A program made the position numbers and the translations under genes. The notes beneath the pieces are model-generated. The model was given only the letters and a program-made list of their open reading frames with translations, had not been told where the DNA came from and made no database searches. Source: Leifsonia shinshuensis (GTDB lineage Bacteria; Actinomycetota; Actinomycetes; Actinomycetales; Microbacteriaceae). Taken from it: a stretch of 64,000 nucleotides of DNA. The stretch lies in contig NZ_JACCFL010000001.1 of the NCBI RefSeq assembly GCF_013410375.1, positions 4,354,191 through 4,418,190 of the forward strand, in the 5' to 3' direction. Positions 41,149-49,575 of the stretch are shown here, piece after piece. Each line of letters opens with the position of its first letter. Within the stretch, counting starts at the first letter, position 1.

Positions 41149-42768
41149 ATGTCGTCGAAATCTCGTGGGCTGCGTCGCGGCCTCGTCGCTGTCGGCCTGG
41201 CCGGCGTCGCCGCGCTCGCGGTCGCTGCTCCCGCGTTGGCGCAGCCGACCGACGGTCACGGTGAGCACGGTAACGATGAGCACAGCGTGCACCTCACCAA
41301 GGGCGATCTGCTGGTCAGCACCAGCCGGTGGACGGTCAACCCGAACGTCGTCGCCGGCCAGACGGTGCTCCCCACCGGCGTCACCGCGGTCGCGGGAGGC
41401 GGCTACCCGGGCATCCTGAACAACGACAAGATCGACGGGTCGTTCGGCGTCACCACGCCGATCAGCCTGAGCGAGCTCGACCCGAGGACGGGTTCCGTGC
41501 TGCAGTCGTTCGAGGTGCCCTCCAGCGAGGCGGTCACGAGCTTCTCCTCGAAGTCGGAGCTCGCGCTCAACCAGTCGACCCGTGGCGACACGGTGACCTT
41601 CATGGGCTACGCCTCGACACCGGGCCAGCTCGACGTGTCCAACTCGAACACCCCCGGTGTGATCGACCCGACCAACCCGAACCCGAACGCCACCTACCGG
41701 GTGGTGATCTCGCTCGGCGTCGACGGCAAGTTCACGTATACCGAGACCAACGCGTACAGCGGCAACAACGGTCGCGCGGCCATCCTGAACGACTCGAAGG
41801 GCGCGAAGAGCATCTACACCGCCGGCAACGCCGGCAATGGCGCGAACCCGCAGCCGAAGGGTGTCGTCCTGGGCGCCGGCGCGCAGATCCTCACCCCGTC
41901 GAAGCTTCCCGAGGCGGCGCAGACTCCCGCTCAGCCCACTCCGGTCGGCTCTTTCAGCATCACCCAGCTCGGCCGCCCGGCCGACAAGGTCGGCAAGGAC
42001 GACAACTTCCGTGGCCTGACGGTCTCGAACAACGTGCTCTACTTCACCAAGGGCTCGGGCTCGAACGGCGTGAACACCGTGTACTTCCTGGACACCACCG
42101 GAACCGCCTGCCCGTCCGGCGTGGGTGTGCCCGCCGCCGGCGCGCAGCTGCCCAGCGCCGGCCTGACCGCCGACGCGCAGACCGGCCTGCTGCCGAACAA
42201 CATGTGCATCCTCGCCGGGTTCCCCACGACGAGCGCGAAGACCGACACCACCTTCTTCCCGTTCGGTCTGTGGTTCGCGAACAAGGACACCCTGTACGTC
42301 GCGCAGGAGGGTGACGGCAGCGACAGCTACAACGCTGCAACCGGCACCTGGACCGCAGCCGCGAGCTCGACCACGGCCGGCCTGCAGAAGTACTCGTTCG
42401 ACACCGCCACCCAGTCCTGGAAGCTCGACTACACGCTGCAGAACGGCCTGAACCTCGGCACGTCCTACACCGTGGCCGGCTACCCGACCGGAACCAACTC
42501 GTACACCGGGCTGCCGTGGGCGCCGGCCGTCGACGGCCTGCGCAACATCAACGGCCGGGTCGACGACGACGGCACCGTCACCATCTGGGCCGCGACCTCC
42601 ACCGTCTCGGGCAGCGGCGACCAGGGCGGCGACCCGAACGCGCTCGTCACAATCACCGACCGCGTCCGGGCGACCACCCCGGCCGCCGACGAGAAGTTCC
42701 ACACCGTGATCGCCCCCGCCAACGGCACCGTCGTTCGCGGCGTCTCGTTCACCCCCGGGACGAAGTAG
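41149..42768 (+). CDS. Secreted protein, probable beta-propeller fold, unknown function
   Basis: 539 residues from MSSKSRGLRRGLVAVG (AAGGAG spacing favours the second of two adjacent ATGs). Signal peptide ends about ALAQP; a short His/Glu-rich segment (DGHGEHGNDEHSVH) follows. The body consists of repeated Gly/Ser/Thr-rich strands such as NNVLYFTKGSGSNGVNTVYFLD and FGLWFANKDTLYVAQEGDG, which suggest propeller blades. Two Cys near residues 323 and 345 may pair. PHO-box-like repeats upstream hint at phosphate-linked expression. The enzyme class is not established. Confidence 0.8.
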   Translation: MSSKSRGLRRGLVAVGLAGVAALAVAAPALAQPTDGHGEHGNDEHSVHLTKGDLLVSTSRWTVNPNVVAGQTVLPTGVTAVAGGGYPGILNNDKIDGSFGVTTPISLSELDPRTGSVLQSFEVPSSEAVTSFSSKSELALNQSTRGDTVTFMGYASTPGQLDVSNSNTPGVIDPTNPNPNATYRVVISLGVDGKFTYTETNAYSGNNGRAAILNDSKGAKSIYTAGNAGNGANPQPKGVVLGAGAQILTPSKLPEAAQTPAQPTPVGSFSITQLGRPADKVGKDDNFRGLTVSNNVLYFTKGSGSNGVNTVYFLDTTGTACPSGVGVPAAGAQLPSAGLTADAQTGLLPNNMCILAGFPTTSAKTDTTFFPFGLWFANKDTLYVAQEGDGSDSYNAATGTWTAAASSTTAGLQKYSFDTATQSWKLDYTLQNGLNLGTSYTVAGYPTGTNSYTGLPWAPAVDGLRNINGRVDDDGTVTIWAATSTVSGSGDQGGDPNALVTITDRVRATTPAADEKFHTVIAPANGTVVRGVSFTPGTK

Positions 42769-42790
42769 GCGGTCGCTGAACGCGCGGACG

Positions 42791-42838
42791 CGCCCGGGCA
42801 GCCTCACCCGGAACGGGTGGGGGCGGTGCCCGGCCGCG
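42791..42838 (+). terminator. Long GC-rich terminator hairpin after the secreted protein gene
   Basis: Nested pairing CGCCCGGGCA...TGCCCGG and CACCCG-GAA-CGGGTG forms an extended stem. No U tract. Its right half is repeated at 44406-44442. Confidence 0.5.
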
Positions 42839-42846
42839 TTCGTGCG
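42810..42846 (+). repeat. 37-bp direct repeat, left copy (cassette boundary)
   Basis: Begins GGAACGGGTGG and ends CGCGTTCGTGCG; 33 of 37 positions match the copy at 44406-44442 in the same orientation. The two copies bracket a 1.56-kb stretch of lower GC containing four leftward small genes. Confidence 0.8.
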
Positions 42847-42868
42847 GGTGTTGATGAATGCTTCGGTC

Positions 42869-43198
42869 TTATTCTTCACCCGAGGGTCGAGTAGCTGCCC
42901 GACGCGTCGCACGAGGGAGTTCCTCTCTCTCCATTCCTTGGGGAGCTGGTTCGGACGCCGGCGCTCGAAGTGCAACGATCGCTTTTCGTTTGTTACGTTC
43001 GCGCTTGATAGCCGGGACTGTGAACAGGAGGAAAGCCAGCGAACCGCTGAGTGCGCAGAGGGGAAGAACGAGATCGACCCACGCATGAGGCAAATACACG
43101 GTGGCGGACGCCATCATCAGCGTCACGAGCACTAACACGACGCGTATGACGTCGCGGACGCTGCGCCGCCTATGCGGAACATCCCGGGAAGCATTCAT
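42869..43198 (-). CDS. Small two-helix membrane protein
   Basis: 109 residues, MNASRDVPHRRRSVRDVIR; two hydrophobic segments (VVLVLVTLMMASATVYLP and LVLPLCALSGSLAFLLFTVP) and a basic tail. Its ATG overlaps the preceding gene's stop by 4 bp, which supports it being real. Last gene of the lower-GC cassette. Function unknown. Confidence 0.55.
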   Translation of the reverse strand: MNASRDVPHRRRSVRDVIRVVLVLVTLMMASATVYLPHAWVDLVLPLCALSGSLAFLLFTVPAIKRERNKRKAIVALRAPASEPAPQGMEREELPRATRRAATRPSGEE

Positions 43199-43464
43199 TC
43201 GCTGAGCCAGGAGTCAATCACAGCATCGTCGACGGACGGCTGAAATCCCTGGGGAAACCCAGTAGCTCCGACGCGAAAGACATCGATAAAGAATCCGGCG
43301 TCTTCACTAAATCCCGGAAGCTTCTTTGCTTGCTCTAACGCCTGTTGCGCCTTCTCCTCGGACGAGAAATAGCCAATCGTCATCCCGTCGGAATACTCCC
43401 AGTTTCCCGGGGTCGTGCGGGAATCGACATATCGCAGGTGGAATACGACTTTGGGCTGGCTCAC
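43195..43464 (-). CDS. DUF7336-like small protein (second paralogue)
   Basis: 89 residues from a GTG (VSQPKVVFHLRYVDSR) that overlaps the previous stop by 4 bp. The segment GYFSSEEKAQQALEQAKKLPGF parallels GVYATEREAEAALQQVRSLPGF in the adjacent gene, so the two are tandem paralogues. Function unknown. Confidence 0.65.
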   Translation of the reverse strand: MSQPKVVFHLRYVDSRTTPGNWEYSDGMTIGYFSSEEKAQQALEQAKKLPGFSEDAGFFIDVFRVGATGFPQGFQPSVDDAVIDSWLSE

Positions 43465-43706
43465 GATGACACCCGCACGAAGCCTTCGGTCCACTGAACT
43501 TCATCCAGCTCGTACCGGCTTATCGTCAATCCGTTGGCTCCCTCGAAATTGAGGGTGTCGGCGAATCCCGGGAGAGAACGCACCTGTTGTAGCGCTGCTT
43601 CAGCTTCCCGCTCTGTGGCGTACACCCCGATGATTCGCACGGGGTCGAAATACCAGCCGCCCTCCCGCTCAATCTGGTACTCATGCGCGAGTTCCCACAC
43701 ATCCAT
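43461..43706 (-). CDS. DUF7336-like small protein
   Basis: 81 residues. The pattern IIGVYATEREAEAALQQVRSLPGF followed by ISRYELDEVQWTEGF is characteristic of the DUF7336 family, small proteins often found near toxin-immunity or phage-type genes. GAAGGA ribosome site. First of three coupled genes in the cassette. Confidence 0.7.
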   Translation of the reverse strand: MDVWELAHEYQIEREGGWYFDPVRIIGVYATEREAEAALQQVRSLPGFADTLNFEGANGLTISRYELDEVQWTEGFVRVSS

Positions 43707-43751
43707 TCCTTCTTTGCTCCGATCTCGTCCGAACTAGCAACAAGAGGTTTC

Positions 43752-44225
43752 TCACGGCGACGCTCTGCTCGCGGACATCGCCTCAGTGAGTACGGCGATC
43801 GTGCGCTTCGCTGTGCGGCGCGAGAGAGGCACACCAGAGAACTCCCTCTCACTACCGTCGTTGCGGATCACAATGAGAACTCGAATCGGCGGAAATGCAG
43901 CCGTGCGGGTGATCATGCCGGAATACGCCTCCTCTTGGATGCTGCTCACGGTCGCGAAGTCGATCTCCGTTGTTTGGAACCAGCTATGGAAGCGCACGCT
44001 TGTTTTCCGCACCGAGATCCCCATGAAGAACGATCGGAGAATCATCGCACCGCTGACGGCGGCACAAGTCCATCGCGCAACCTGATTGAGGCCAATTTCG
44101 TTTCCTCCAAGCGGAGGCAGCGCTATTGCGAGAAGGAGCACCGCTCCCCAGGTTGAAAGGGACAACACAATCGCGGTCAAACGCGTTCGCGGAAGACGGT
44201 GTATGCGTGATGTCAAATCGGGCAT
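43752..44225 (-). CDS. Small membrane protein with PH-like domain
   Basis: 157 residues: two N-terminal membrane helices (LTAIVLSLSTWGAVLLLAIAL and WTCAAVSGAMILRSFFMG) followed by a ~90-residue beta-rich domain (VRKTSVRFHSWFQTTEIDFATV, IRVLIVIRNDGSEREFSGVPL) like bacterial PH domains. Lies 45 bp upstream of the DUF7336-like gene, same strand. Function unknown. Confidence 0.65.
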   Translation of the reverse strand: MPDLTSRIHRLPRTRLTAIVLSLSTWGAVLLLAIALPPLGGNEIGLNQVARWTCAAVSGAMILRSFFMGISVRKTSVRFHSWFQTTEIDFATVSSIQEEAYSGMITRTAAFPPIRVLIVIRNDGSEREFSGVPLSRRTAKRTIAVLTEAMSASRASP

Positions 44226-44405
44226 CGCTAGAAGATTCTGTCAGACACGCGCGTGGAGGCAGCATACGAGAGCCCTCCGCGTGCAGGCGCGTGGGTCGAA
44301 GTCGGCGGTTTCGCGTAGGACTTCGAAACGCCGGTCGAGACTGCGTTGGCAACCGCTGAGCGCGCCACAAGAGTGCGCTTCAGAGATGAACGAGTCAACT
44401 TGTAC

Positions 44406-44442
44406 GGAACGGGTGGGCGTAGTGCCCGGGCGCGTTCGTGCG
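44406..44442 (+). repeat. 37-bp direct repeat, right copy (cassette boundary)
   Basis: GGAACGGGTGG ... CGCGTTCGTGCG, 33/37 identical to 42810-42846. It directly abuts the stop of the surface protein gene at 44451. Confidence 0.8.
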
Positions 44443-44450
44443 TGCCGGCG

Positions 44451-46208
44451 CTATCCCGCTGCACGCTTCCGTCGCAGCAGCAGGATCCCGGCACCCAGAA
44501 CCACGGCGCCGACGCCCACAGCGACCAGCGGAAGGATCACGACGGCGCTTCCCGAGTCGGCAAGTTCCGTGGTCGACCCGCCGCCCGCACCTGCGGCGGC
44601 GGCGTTCACGGCCTGGCAGCTCAGCGCCGCGCCGGGTGCAGGTGTCACGTTCGCGCCCCCGCCCGCACAGCTCAGGCTCACCTGCGTGAACCCGGGAACC
44701 GCCGCCTCGGTGACCGTGTAGGTGCGCCCCGGTACCAGCCCCGCGAACGTGACGGTGGGCGCAGCAGCCGTGGCACGTTGGGTCGCCGGTCCCTGCGACG
44801 GTGCGGGCTGCAGTGTGAAGTCGAAGCCCCAATCGGCCGGTGCGCTTGCGCCGCTGACGGTCTTCGTGACGCTCAACGTCGCATCGGCCAGGTTCGTGAC
44901 GCGACACGCTGCAGTCGTCCCGAGCGACGGATGAACGGTGTTCCTCCCGCCGGGGCACACGACCGGGCCGGCCGCAAAGCCAGGCGATGCGGCCTCGGAA
45001 ACGGTGTACGTCTGGGCGGGGTCCAGATCGGACCACGTGACCGTCGGGTCGGCGGACGTCGCGGTCAGGGTGGCTGGCCCGGAGAGGGGCGCCGGGTCGA
45101 GGGTGAAGTCGAAGGCCCACCCCTGCGCGGTCGCCGGCTGGACCGACTTCGTCACCGACACCTGCGCCGCCAGGTTGTCCACCGCCTGCACGCACCACTT
45201 GTTGGATGCGCGTCCGAACTCCGGGATCGTGCTGCCGTCGATGTCGGGCGTCGCGGCCGGGGTGCCGTAGCCGGGATAGTAGGTGCATTTCTCGGTCGCG
45301 GTCGGATCCTGATAGTCCGCGACGTGTGGGACGCCGACGGCCGTGCCCGGCTGCCAGCCGGGTGGTAGCCCTGTCTCGTCGACCACGTACGTGCCGCCCT
45401 TGGGGATCCAAAGGCCGTCGGAATCCGTGGTGAACGGCAGGCCCGCATTCGTGTACACGCATTTCAGCGTGGGGCTGAATGCCGCGGGTACCACGAAGGA
45501 CGCACCATACGGCATTCCCGCGGGATAGCCGGCGAGGGGGACGATCTGCTGGTAGCGGCATTGAGCGACGCCGGAGTTGACCACCGTCGGTTCCTGCGGA
45601 TTCTCCAGCATCCGCATCGATAGCTGGAATGCCTGGAAGTCGAGGTCGGCCGGCGGCGTGAGCGAGCCGTTCCACGTCTTGGACAGGAAGAGGTGGTGGC
45701 TGCACCGCTGGGTCGTGTCACCCATCGTGATCGTGGCCGTCTTGCCGCCGAGGGACCACGTCGCCGACTGGCCCCACGTCACCCTGACCGTCACGTCGGC
45801 GTCGGGCCACCATTGGGTGCGCCCCGTCCGGGAGATGTACTGCGGCGGCCAGACCGGATCCCGCAGCGTCCCGTCCGCGTGGCGAGCAGGCTTGGTGAAG
45901 GTCGTGGGGAGAGGACCCGAGACCACGGTCCCGGAGGTGACCTGGTTCTGCGGACCTTGCGGGATGGTGAGCTCGCCGTCGGGGCCCTGCGACTCCCAAC
46001 CGAACAGCGCATTCCAGGTCGTCCCCGGCCCGGTCCCGCCGGAGACGGGGAGGACGCACTCTGCGATCGGGTTCACGCCGGTCACAGCGAAGGCCGGCTG
46101 CGCCACCCAGAGGCCGGGGACCACCGCCGCGACCAGTCCCGCCGCCACCGCCAGCACGAGCGCGAGCGGTCGCGACCTGCGTGCTCTTTGCCTCTGCGTC
46201 CCTCTCAC
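44451..46208 (-). CDS. Wall-anchored surface protein with tandem DUF5979-like repeats and LADSG signal
   Basis: 585 residues from a GTG (VRGTQRQRARRSRPLAL) that gives a clean signal peptide (cleaved about AFAVTG). A ~340-residue Trp/Tyr-rich N-terminal region is followed by two ~90-residue repeats, each containing VTKTV or VTKSV, a GWAFDFTLDPAP-type strand and YTVSEAA or YTVTEAA, as in the repeated Ig-like stalks of actinobacterial surface proteins. The C-terminus is LADSG, a helix and RRKR, a variant of the class E LAXTG motif with Ser for Thr. Adhesin or stalk protein. Confidence 0.82.
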   Translation of the reverse strand: MRGTQRQRARRSRPLALVLAVAAGLVAAVVPGLWVAQPAFAVTGVNPIAECVLPVSGGTGPGTTWNALFGWESQGPDGELTIPQGPQNQVTSGTVVSGPLPTTFTKPARHADGTLRDPVWPPQYISRTGRTQWWPDADVTVRVTWGQSATWSLGGKTATITMGDTTQRCSHHLFLSKTWNGSLTPPADLDFQAFQLSMRMLENPQEPTVVNSGVAQCRYQQIVPLAGYPAGMPYGASFVVPAAFSPTLKCVYTNAGLPFTTDSDGLWIPKGGTYVVDETGLPPGWQPGTAVGVPHVADYQDPTATEKCTYYPGYGTPAATPDIDGSTIPEFGRASNKWCVQAVDNLAAQVSVTKSVQPATAQGWAFDFTLDPAPLSGPATLTATSADPTVTWSDLDPAQTYTVSEAASPGFAAGPVVCPGGRNTVHPSLGTTAACRVTNLADATLSVTKTVSGASAPADWGFDFTLQPAPSQGPATQRATAAAPTVTFAGLVPGRTYTVTEAAVPGFTQVSLSCAGGGANVTPAPGAALSCQAVNAAAAGAGGGSTTELADSGSAVVILPLVAVGVGAVVLGAGILLLRRKRAAG

Positions 46209-46479
46209 GGCGTCCCCAATCCCCCGCCTGCACGAGACAGTGTCGACCTCCCGTTCGAGGGGCGTCAACCCGTTCGCGAGACTCCGGTCGCAGAAGGGTG
46301 CTCTCGTGGGGCGGCGAAACGGGACGAATTCGTCCGGGCACAGCCGCACTCGCGAGCGCGGCGATCGAGCCGACGACCGTTCACGATCCGCGCCATACAG
46401 CAGTCAGTGCGGAGAGCGTGGGATTGATGCGGCCGGCGCTCAGAGGGCCGAGTCGGCGAGCGGGTGGAGTCGATGGGGA

Positions 46480-47271
46480 CTACAGAAGCCCCGTGAGCAC
46501 TCCGCCGTCGGCGCGGACGGCGGCGCCGTTGGTCGCGGAGGCGAGCGGGCTCGCGAGGTAGGCGACCAGCGAAGCCAGTTCCGTCGGCTCGAGGAATCGC
46601 TCGAGCAGGGTGGTGCGGTTCTGCCCAATGATCGCGGCCTTCACCGCGTCGACCGGCGCGGACTGCGCGGCCGCGATCGACTCCACCGTCGCGGTGACGC
46701 CGTCCGAGTAGGTCGGGCCGCCGAGCACCGTGTTCACCGTGACCGCCGTGCCCCGCGTGAGCTTGGCGAGCCCGTTGCCGGGGGCGATCATCGCCGCCTT
46801 CGTCACGCCGTAGTGGATCATGTCGGCCGGCACGTTCACGCCGGACTCGCTGCTGACGAAGACGATGCGTCCGCAGCCGCGCTCGAGCATGCCGGGCAGC
46901 AGGTGCCGCGAGAGCCGGACGCCGCTCATCAGGTTGACCTCCAGGTAGCGCGCCCACTCGTCGTCGGCGATGTCGCCGAATGGCGCCAGGTCGAACAGCC
47001 CGACGTTGTTGACGAGGATGTCGACGGCGCTCAGGCTGCCGAGCAGCGCGTCCACCTGGGCGGGGTCGCCGAAGTCGGCGGCCAGCCCGGAGTGCTCAGC
47101 GCCGGGGTACGCGGCCCGGAGCGCGGCGACCGCCGCCGCGACGGACTCCTCCCGGCGGCCGTTCACGACGACGCGCACGCCCTCCGCGGCGAGCGCCGAG
47201 GCCACCGCGTACCCGATCCCCTGTGTCGAACCGCTGACGAACGCCGTCTTCCCACGTAGTTGCAGATCCAT
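46480..47271 (-). CDS. SDR-family oxidoreductase
   Basis: 263 residues; VSGSTQGIGYAVASALA cofactor site, NNVG, catalytic SSESGVNVPADMIHYGVTK (Ser and YxxxK), a Rossmann fold throughout. Divergent from a MarR regulator with an extensive shared operator, so probably repressed by it. Substrate unknown. Confidence 0.9.
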   Translation of the reverse strand: MDLQLRGKTAFVSGSTQGIGYAVASALAAEGVRVVVNGRREESVAAAVAALRAAYPGAEHSGLAADFGDPAQVDALLGSLSAVDILVNNVGLFDLAPFGDIADDEWARYLEVNLMSGVRLSRHLLPGMLERGCGRIVFVSSESGVNVPADMIHYGVTKAAMIAPGNGLAKLTRGTAVTVNTVLGGPTYSDGVTATVESIAAAQSAPVDAVKAAIIGQNRTTLLERFLEPTELASLVAYLASPLASATNGAAVRADGGVLTGLL

Positions 47272-47288
47272 CTCGTCTCCTTCGATTC

Positions 47289-47337
47289 ACTTGCTCAGGA
47301 AAGTGAGAGTAGCGCGATGTCACTTTCCCGAGCAAGT
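47289..47337. promoter_or_regulatory. MarR operator between SDR and marR genes
   Basis: Two 18-bp arms, ACTTGCTCAGGAAAGTGA (47289-47306) and TCACTTTCCCGAGCAAGT (47320-47337), are inverted copies with a single mismatch, 13 bp apart. Each arm also has ACTT...AAGT symmetry, suggesting two MarR dimers. Confidence 0.75.
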
Positions 47338-47353
47338 CAATTAGGCTCACAGC

Positions 47354-47854
47354 ATGACGACCTCCGACGAGCTCCCCGGCCTGAGCCCTGCCCACCTCCA
47401 GGCCTGGGCAGCCATCGCCACCGTGCTTGAGCGGCTGCCCGCCGCGCTCGACGCCCAGCTGCTGCGCGACAGCGGGGTAACCCACTACGAGCACGGCCTG
47501 CTGTACGCGCTCGCCACCGCATCCGACCGCACGCTGCGGCTGAGCACGCTCGCCGACTACGCGAACAGCACGCTCTCCCGGCTCTCGCGGGCGATCTCCC
47601 GTCTGGAGAAGAAGGGCTGGGTGCGCAGGGAGGTCGACGCCACCGACGGCCGCTTCACCCTGGCGATCCTCACGCCGGAGGGCCACGAGCAGGTCGTGCG
47701 AGCCAACCCGGCGCACCACGCCCTCGTCGAACAACTCGTCTTCGAGCCGCTCACCGAGGCACAGGTGCGCCAGCTGGCTGCGATCTGCGGGCGAATCGCG
47801 ACCGCGATCGATCCGGCGGCGCCGGTGTGGGGGCCGCCGGATCTGACCGGCTGA
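47354..47854 (+). CDS. MarR-family transcriptional regulator
   Basis: 166 residues. Winged helix with LRLSTLADYANSTLSRLSRAISRLEKKGWVRRE and the wing DATDGRFTLAILTPEG; dimer helices at both ends. Divergent from the SDR gene; the double inverted repeat between them is the likely operator. Confidence 0.93.
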   Translation: MTTSDELPGLSPAHLQAWAAIATVLERLPAALDAQLLRDSGVTHYEHGLLYALATASDRTLRLSTLADYANSTLSRLSRAISRLEKKGWVRREVDATDGRFTLAILTPEGHEQVVRANPAHHALVEQLVFEPLTEAQVRQLAAICGRIATAIDPAAPVWGPPDLTG

Positions 47855-47904
47855 GGCCTGGAATGAGGTTGGTGCTCGCCACGATATTCGTGTGGTCGGG
47901 GGGC

Positions 47905-48870
47905 TGAGGTAGCGGGCGTGGAGTTGCCCACACGCGGCGTCGATGCTTGCTCCGAGCTGGCGACGCCGCGTCGCATGAACTCCCTGAGCTTCGAGACCTG
48001 ATGCGAATTCGTGCACCTGGCTGCTGCTTGGCGCCGCGTAGCGTAGGTCGGCACCGAGGGCCTCGTTGTAACGGATAACGCTCACGTGGAACAAGTCAGG
48101 ACGGGAGCGACTGTGGACGAGATGCGCGAGCGCGTCGAGGTGTTCAGCACTGTCGTTGGCGCCGGCGATAAGAAGATAGGCGAGGTAGATCTTCCGCCGG
48201 CTCGCCACAGCGTGACTGTCGAGAATCTCGAGATTCTCCTGTAACGGATACCGCTCCTCCATGGGGATGATCTGCGCGCGTTGCTCGGGGAATGGCGAAT
48301 GTACGCAGAGCGTGAGCGTCAACTGAGGGTGCTCTTCAACCAGTCGGGCGAGGTTTGGAGCGAAGCCGACAGTGGACACGGTGATCCGTCGAGGCGAGTA
48401 TCCTGCGTAGTCGGCTGAAGTCAGCTATGGGTCCATTGCGGGTGCATGACCTGGGCGGCGATCTCGTCGGCGGTGAGGTTGCGAATGAGCCCCACTGCCC
48501 CAGTCGCGCAGAAGGTGCAGCCCAGACCGCATCCGGCTTGGGAGGATACGCACATTGAATCCCACCCTGACCTGTAATGCGACACGACCGTTTCGATCCG
48601 TGCGCCAGACTCTGATGTAAAGAGTACTTTCTCCAGGTGGTCGTCGCGCTGCACCTCGACGGGGGTCAGCGGATGCAGGCTAGAACCGAACATTTCCGAC
48701 AGCTCAGCGCGAAGCGTGGCAGGCAGTGCGTGCACTTGATCGAAGGTCTCCGCGGTCGAGTTCTGCCAGGCGGCGATCAACTGCTTGAACCGGAATGCGG
48801 GTTGCCCTGAGTCGGCCAGGTGCTCGCGAATGCGCATCCATCCACTGCGGGCGGTCAGAGCGGTGTTCAT
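47905..48870 (-). pseudogene. Broken Cfr-like radical SAM 23S rRNA methyltransferase
   Basis: The N-terminal part (48421-48870, MNTALTARSGWMRIREHLAD...) carries the radical SAM CxxxCxxC (GCGLGCTFCATG) and stops after ADEIAAQVMHPQWTHS. The C-terminal part continues in another frame from about 48400 (GYSPRRITVSTVGFAPNL to ASIDAACGQLHARY near 47910). Roughly 35 residues holding the GMGE motif are deleted with a frameshift, and no natural stop follows. Segments RRKIYLAYLLIAGANDS and LFHVSVIRYNEALGAD resemble Cfr more than RlmN. The ATG overlaps the bL32 stop by 4 bp. Intact homologues methylate A2503 and give resistance to peptidyl-transferase antibiotics; this copy should be inactive. Confidence 0.85.
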
Positions 48871-49052
48871 GTGTCACCGCCCGCAGTGGGAAGGATCTGG
48901 CGCCCGCGATAGTAGCCGCAGTGCTGGCATACACGATGAGCAGGGGTCTGCTTGCCGCAGGCCGGATTCGTGCATTTGGTGAGGGCAGTGGCCTTTGCCG
49001 TCCAGTGGGCGCGACGATGTTGAGTCCGGGCGCGAGATTTGCGGTGCTGCAT
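48867..49052 (-). CDS. rpmF: Paralogous ribosomal protein bL32 (zinc-ribbon form)
   Basis: 61 residues, MQHRKSRARTQHRRAHW..., with the bL32 zinc ribbon CTNPACGKQTPAHRVCQHCGYYRGRQ-type spacing (four Cys present). The usual N-terminus (MAVPKRKMSRSNTR) is shortened. It sits in an operon with a Cfr-like gene rather than in a ribosomal locus, which marks it as an accessory copy. bL32 lies close to the peptidyl-transferase region, so an alternative bL32 could remodel antibiotic binding (inference). Preceded by a ~360-nt leader with the attenuator-like element at 49391-49449. Confidence 0.88.
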   Translation of the reverse strand: MQHRKSRARTQHRRAHWTAKATALTKCTNPACGKQTPAHRVCQHCGYYRGRQILPTAGGDT

Positions 49053-49390
49053 TGGGATGGCCTTTCGCGAAGAAGATTGCGGATCAGTGAGACTGAACGG
49101 CACAACCGACACCGGCCTTATGCGGAGAGCACGGAACGGCCCGATTCGCAGCGAAGACGACAGCGCACAAATGGCCCCTGGTCAGGCTCGTTGCCCGTCG
49201 AGGAGGAGGCCACGCCACAGGTTCCCTGTGGGTTCGGCTCATCGCGACCAGTGTCGGAAGGATCGCGAACATGCCGATGCGAGGCTTCGGCCGCGCTGAG
49301 CGGCGAAGGTTTCCCGACGCCTCACTGTGAGAGATCAACGCAGGAAGAGGTCAGTCACCCGGGCTTGTGATGTGCCCGCGAATGGTGAGC

Positions 49391-49449
49391 GCCACCGGCA
49401 GTTCGGTGGCTAGATTCTGTCGACCTCGATATCCATAGGTACTACTCTA
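49391..49449 (-). promoter_or_regulatory. Leader-peptide/hairpin attenuator-like element, copy 1 (bL32-cfr-like operon)
   Basis: On the minus strand: -10 TAGAGT (49449-49444), seven bases, then ATG GAT ATC GAG GTC GAC AGA ATC TAG (49436-49410), encoding MDIEVDRI. The G of the stop opens a 7-bp hairpin GCCACCG-AACTGC-CGGTGGC (49410-49391). No ribosome site fits between -10 and ATG, so the message is probably leaderless. The remaining leader to bL32 (49053-49390) shows no other gene. Copy 2 is at 55279-55336. Confidence 0.7.
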
Positions 49450-49575
49450 CACAGTCTTATCCGGGATACGAGTTTCTGGTGCGCCTGCTAAATCGAGCTG
49501 TTTGAGTTCCGAGGTTCGAAATCACGCTGAGTCGGGTCCGGTGCAGGACGCCTCGATAGCTCGAGGGCTTCGCAG

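Noticed and set aside
47096..47904. Continuation of the Cfr-like C-terminal frame across marR and the SDR gene
   Set aside because: Homology ends at the DAACGQLHARY segment; the rest is read-through antisense to marR.
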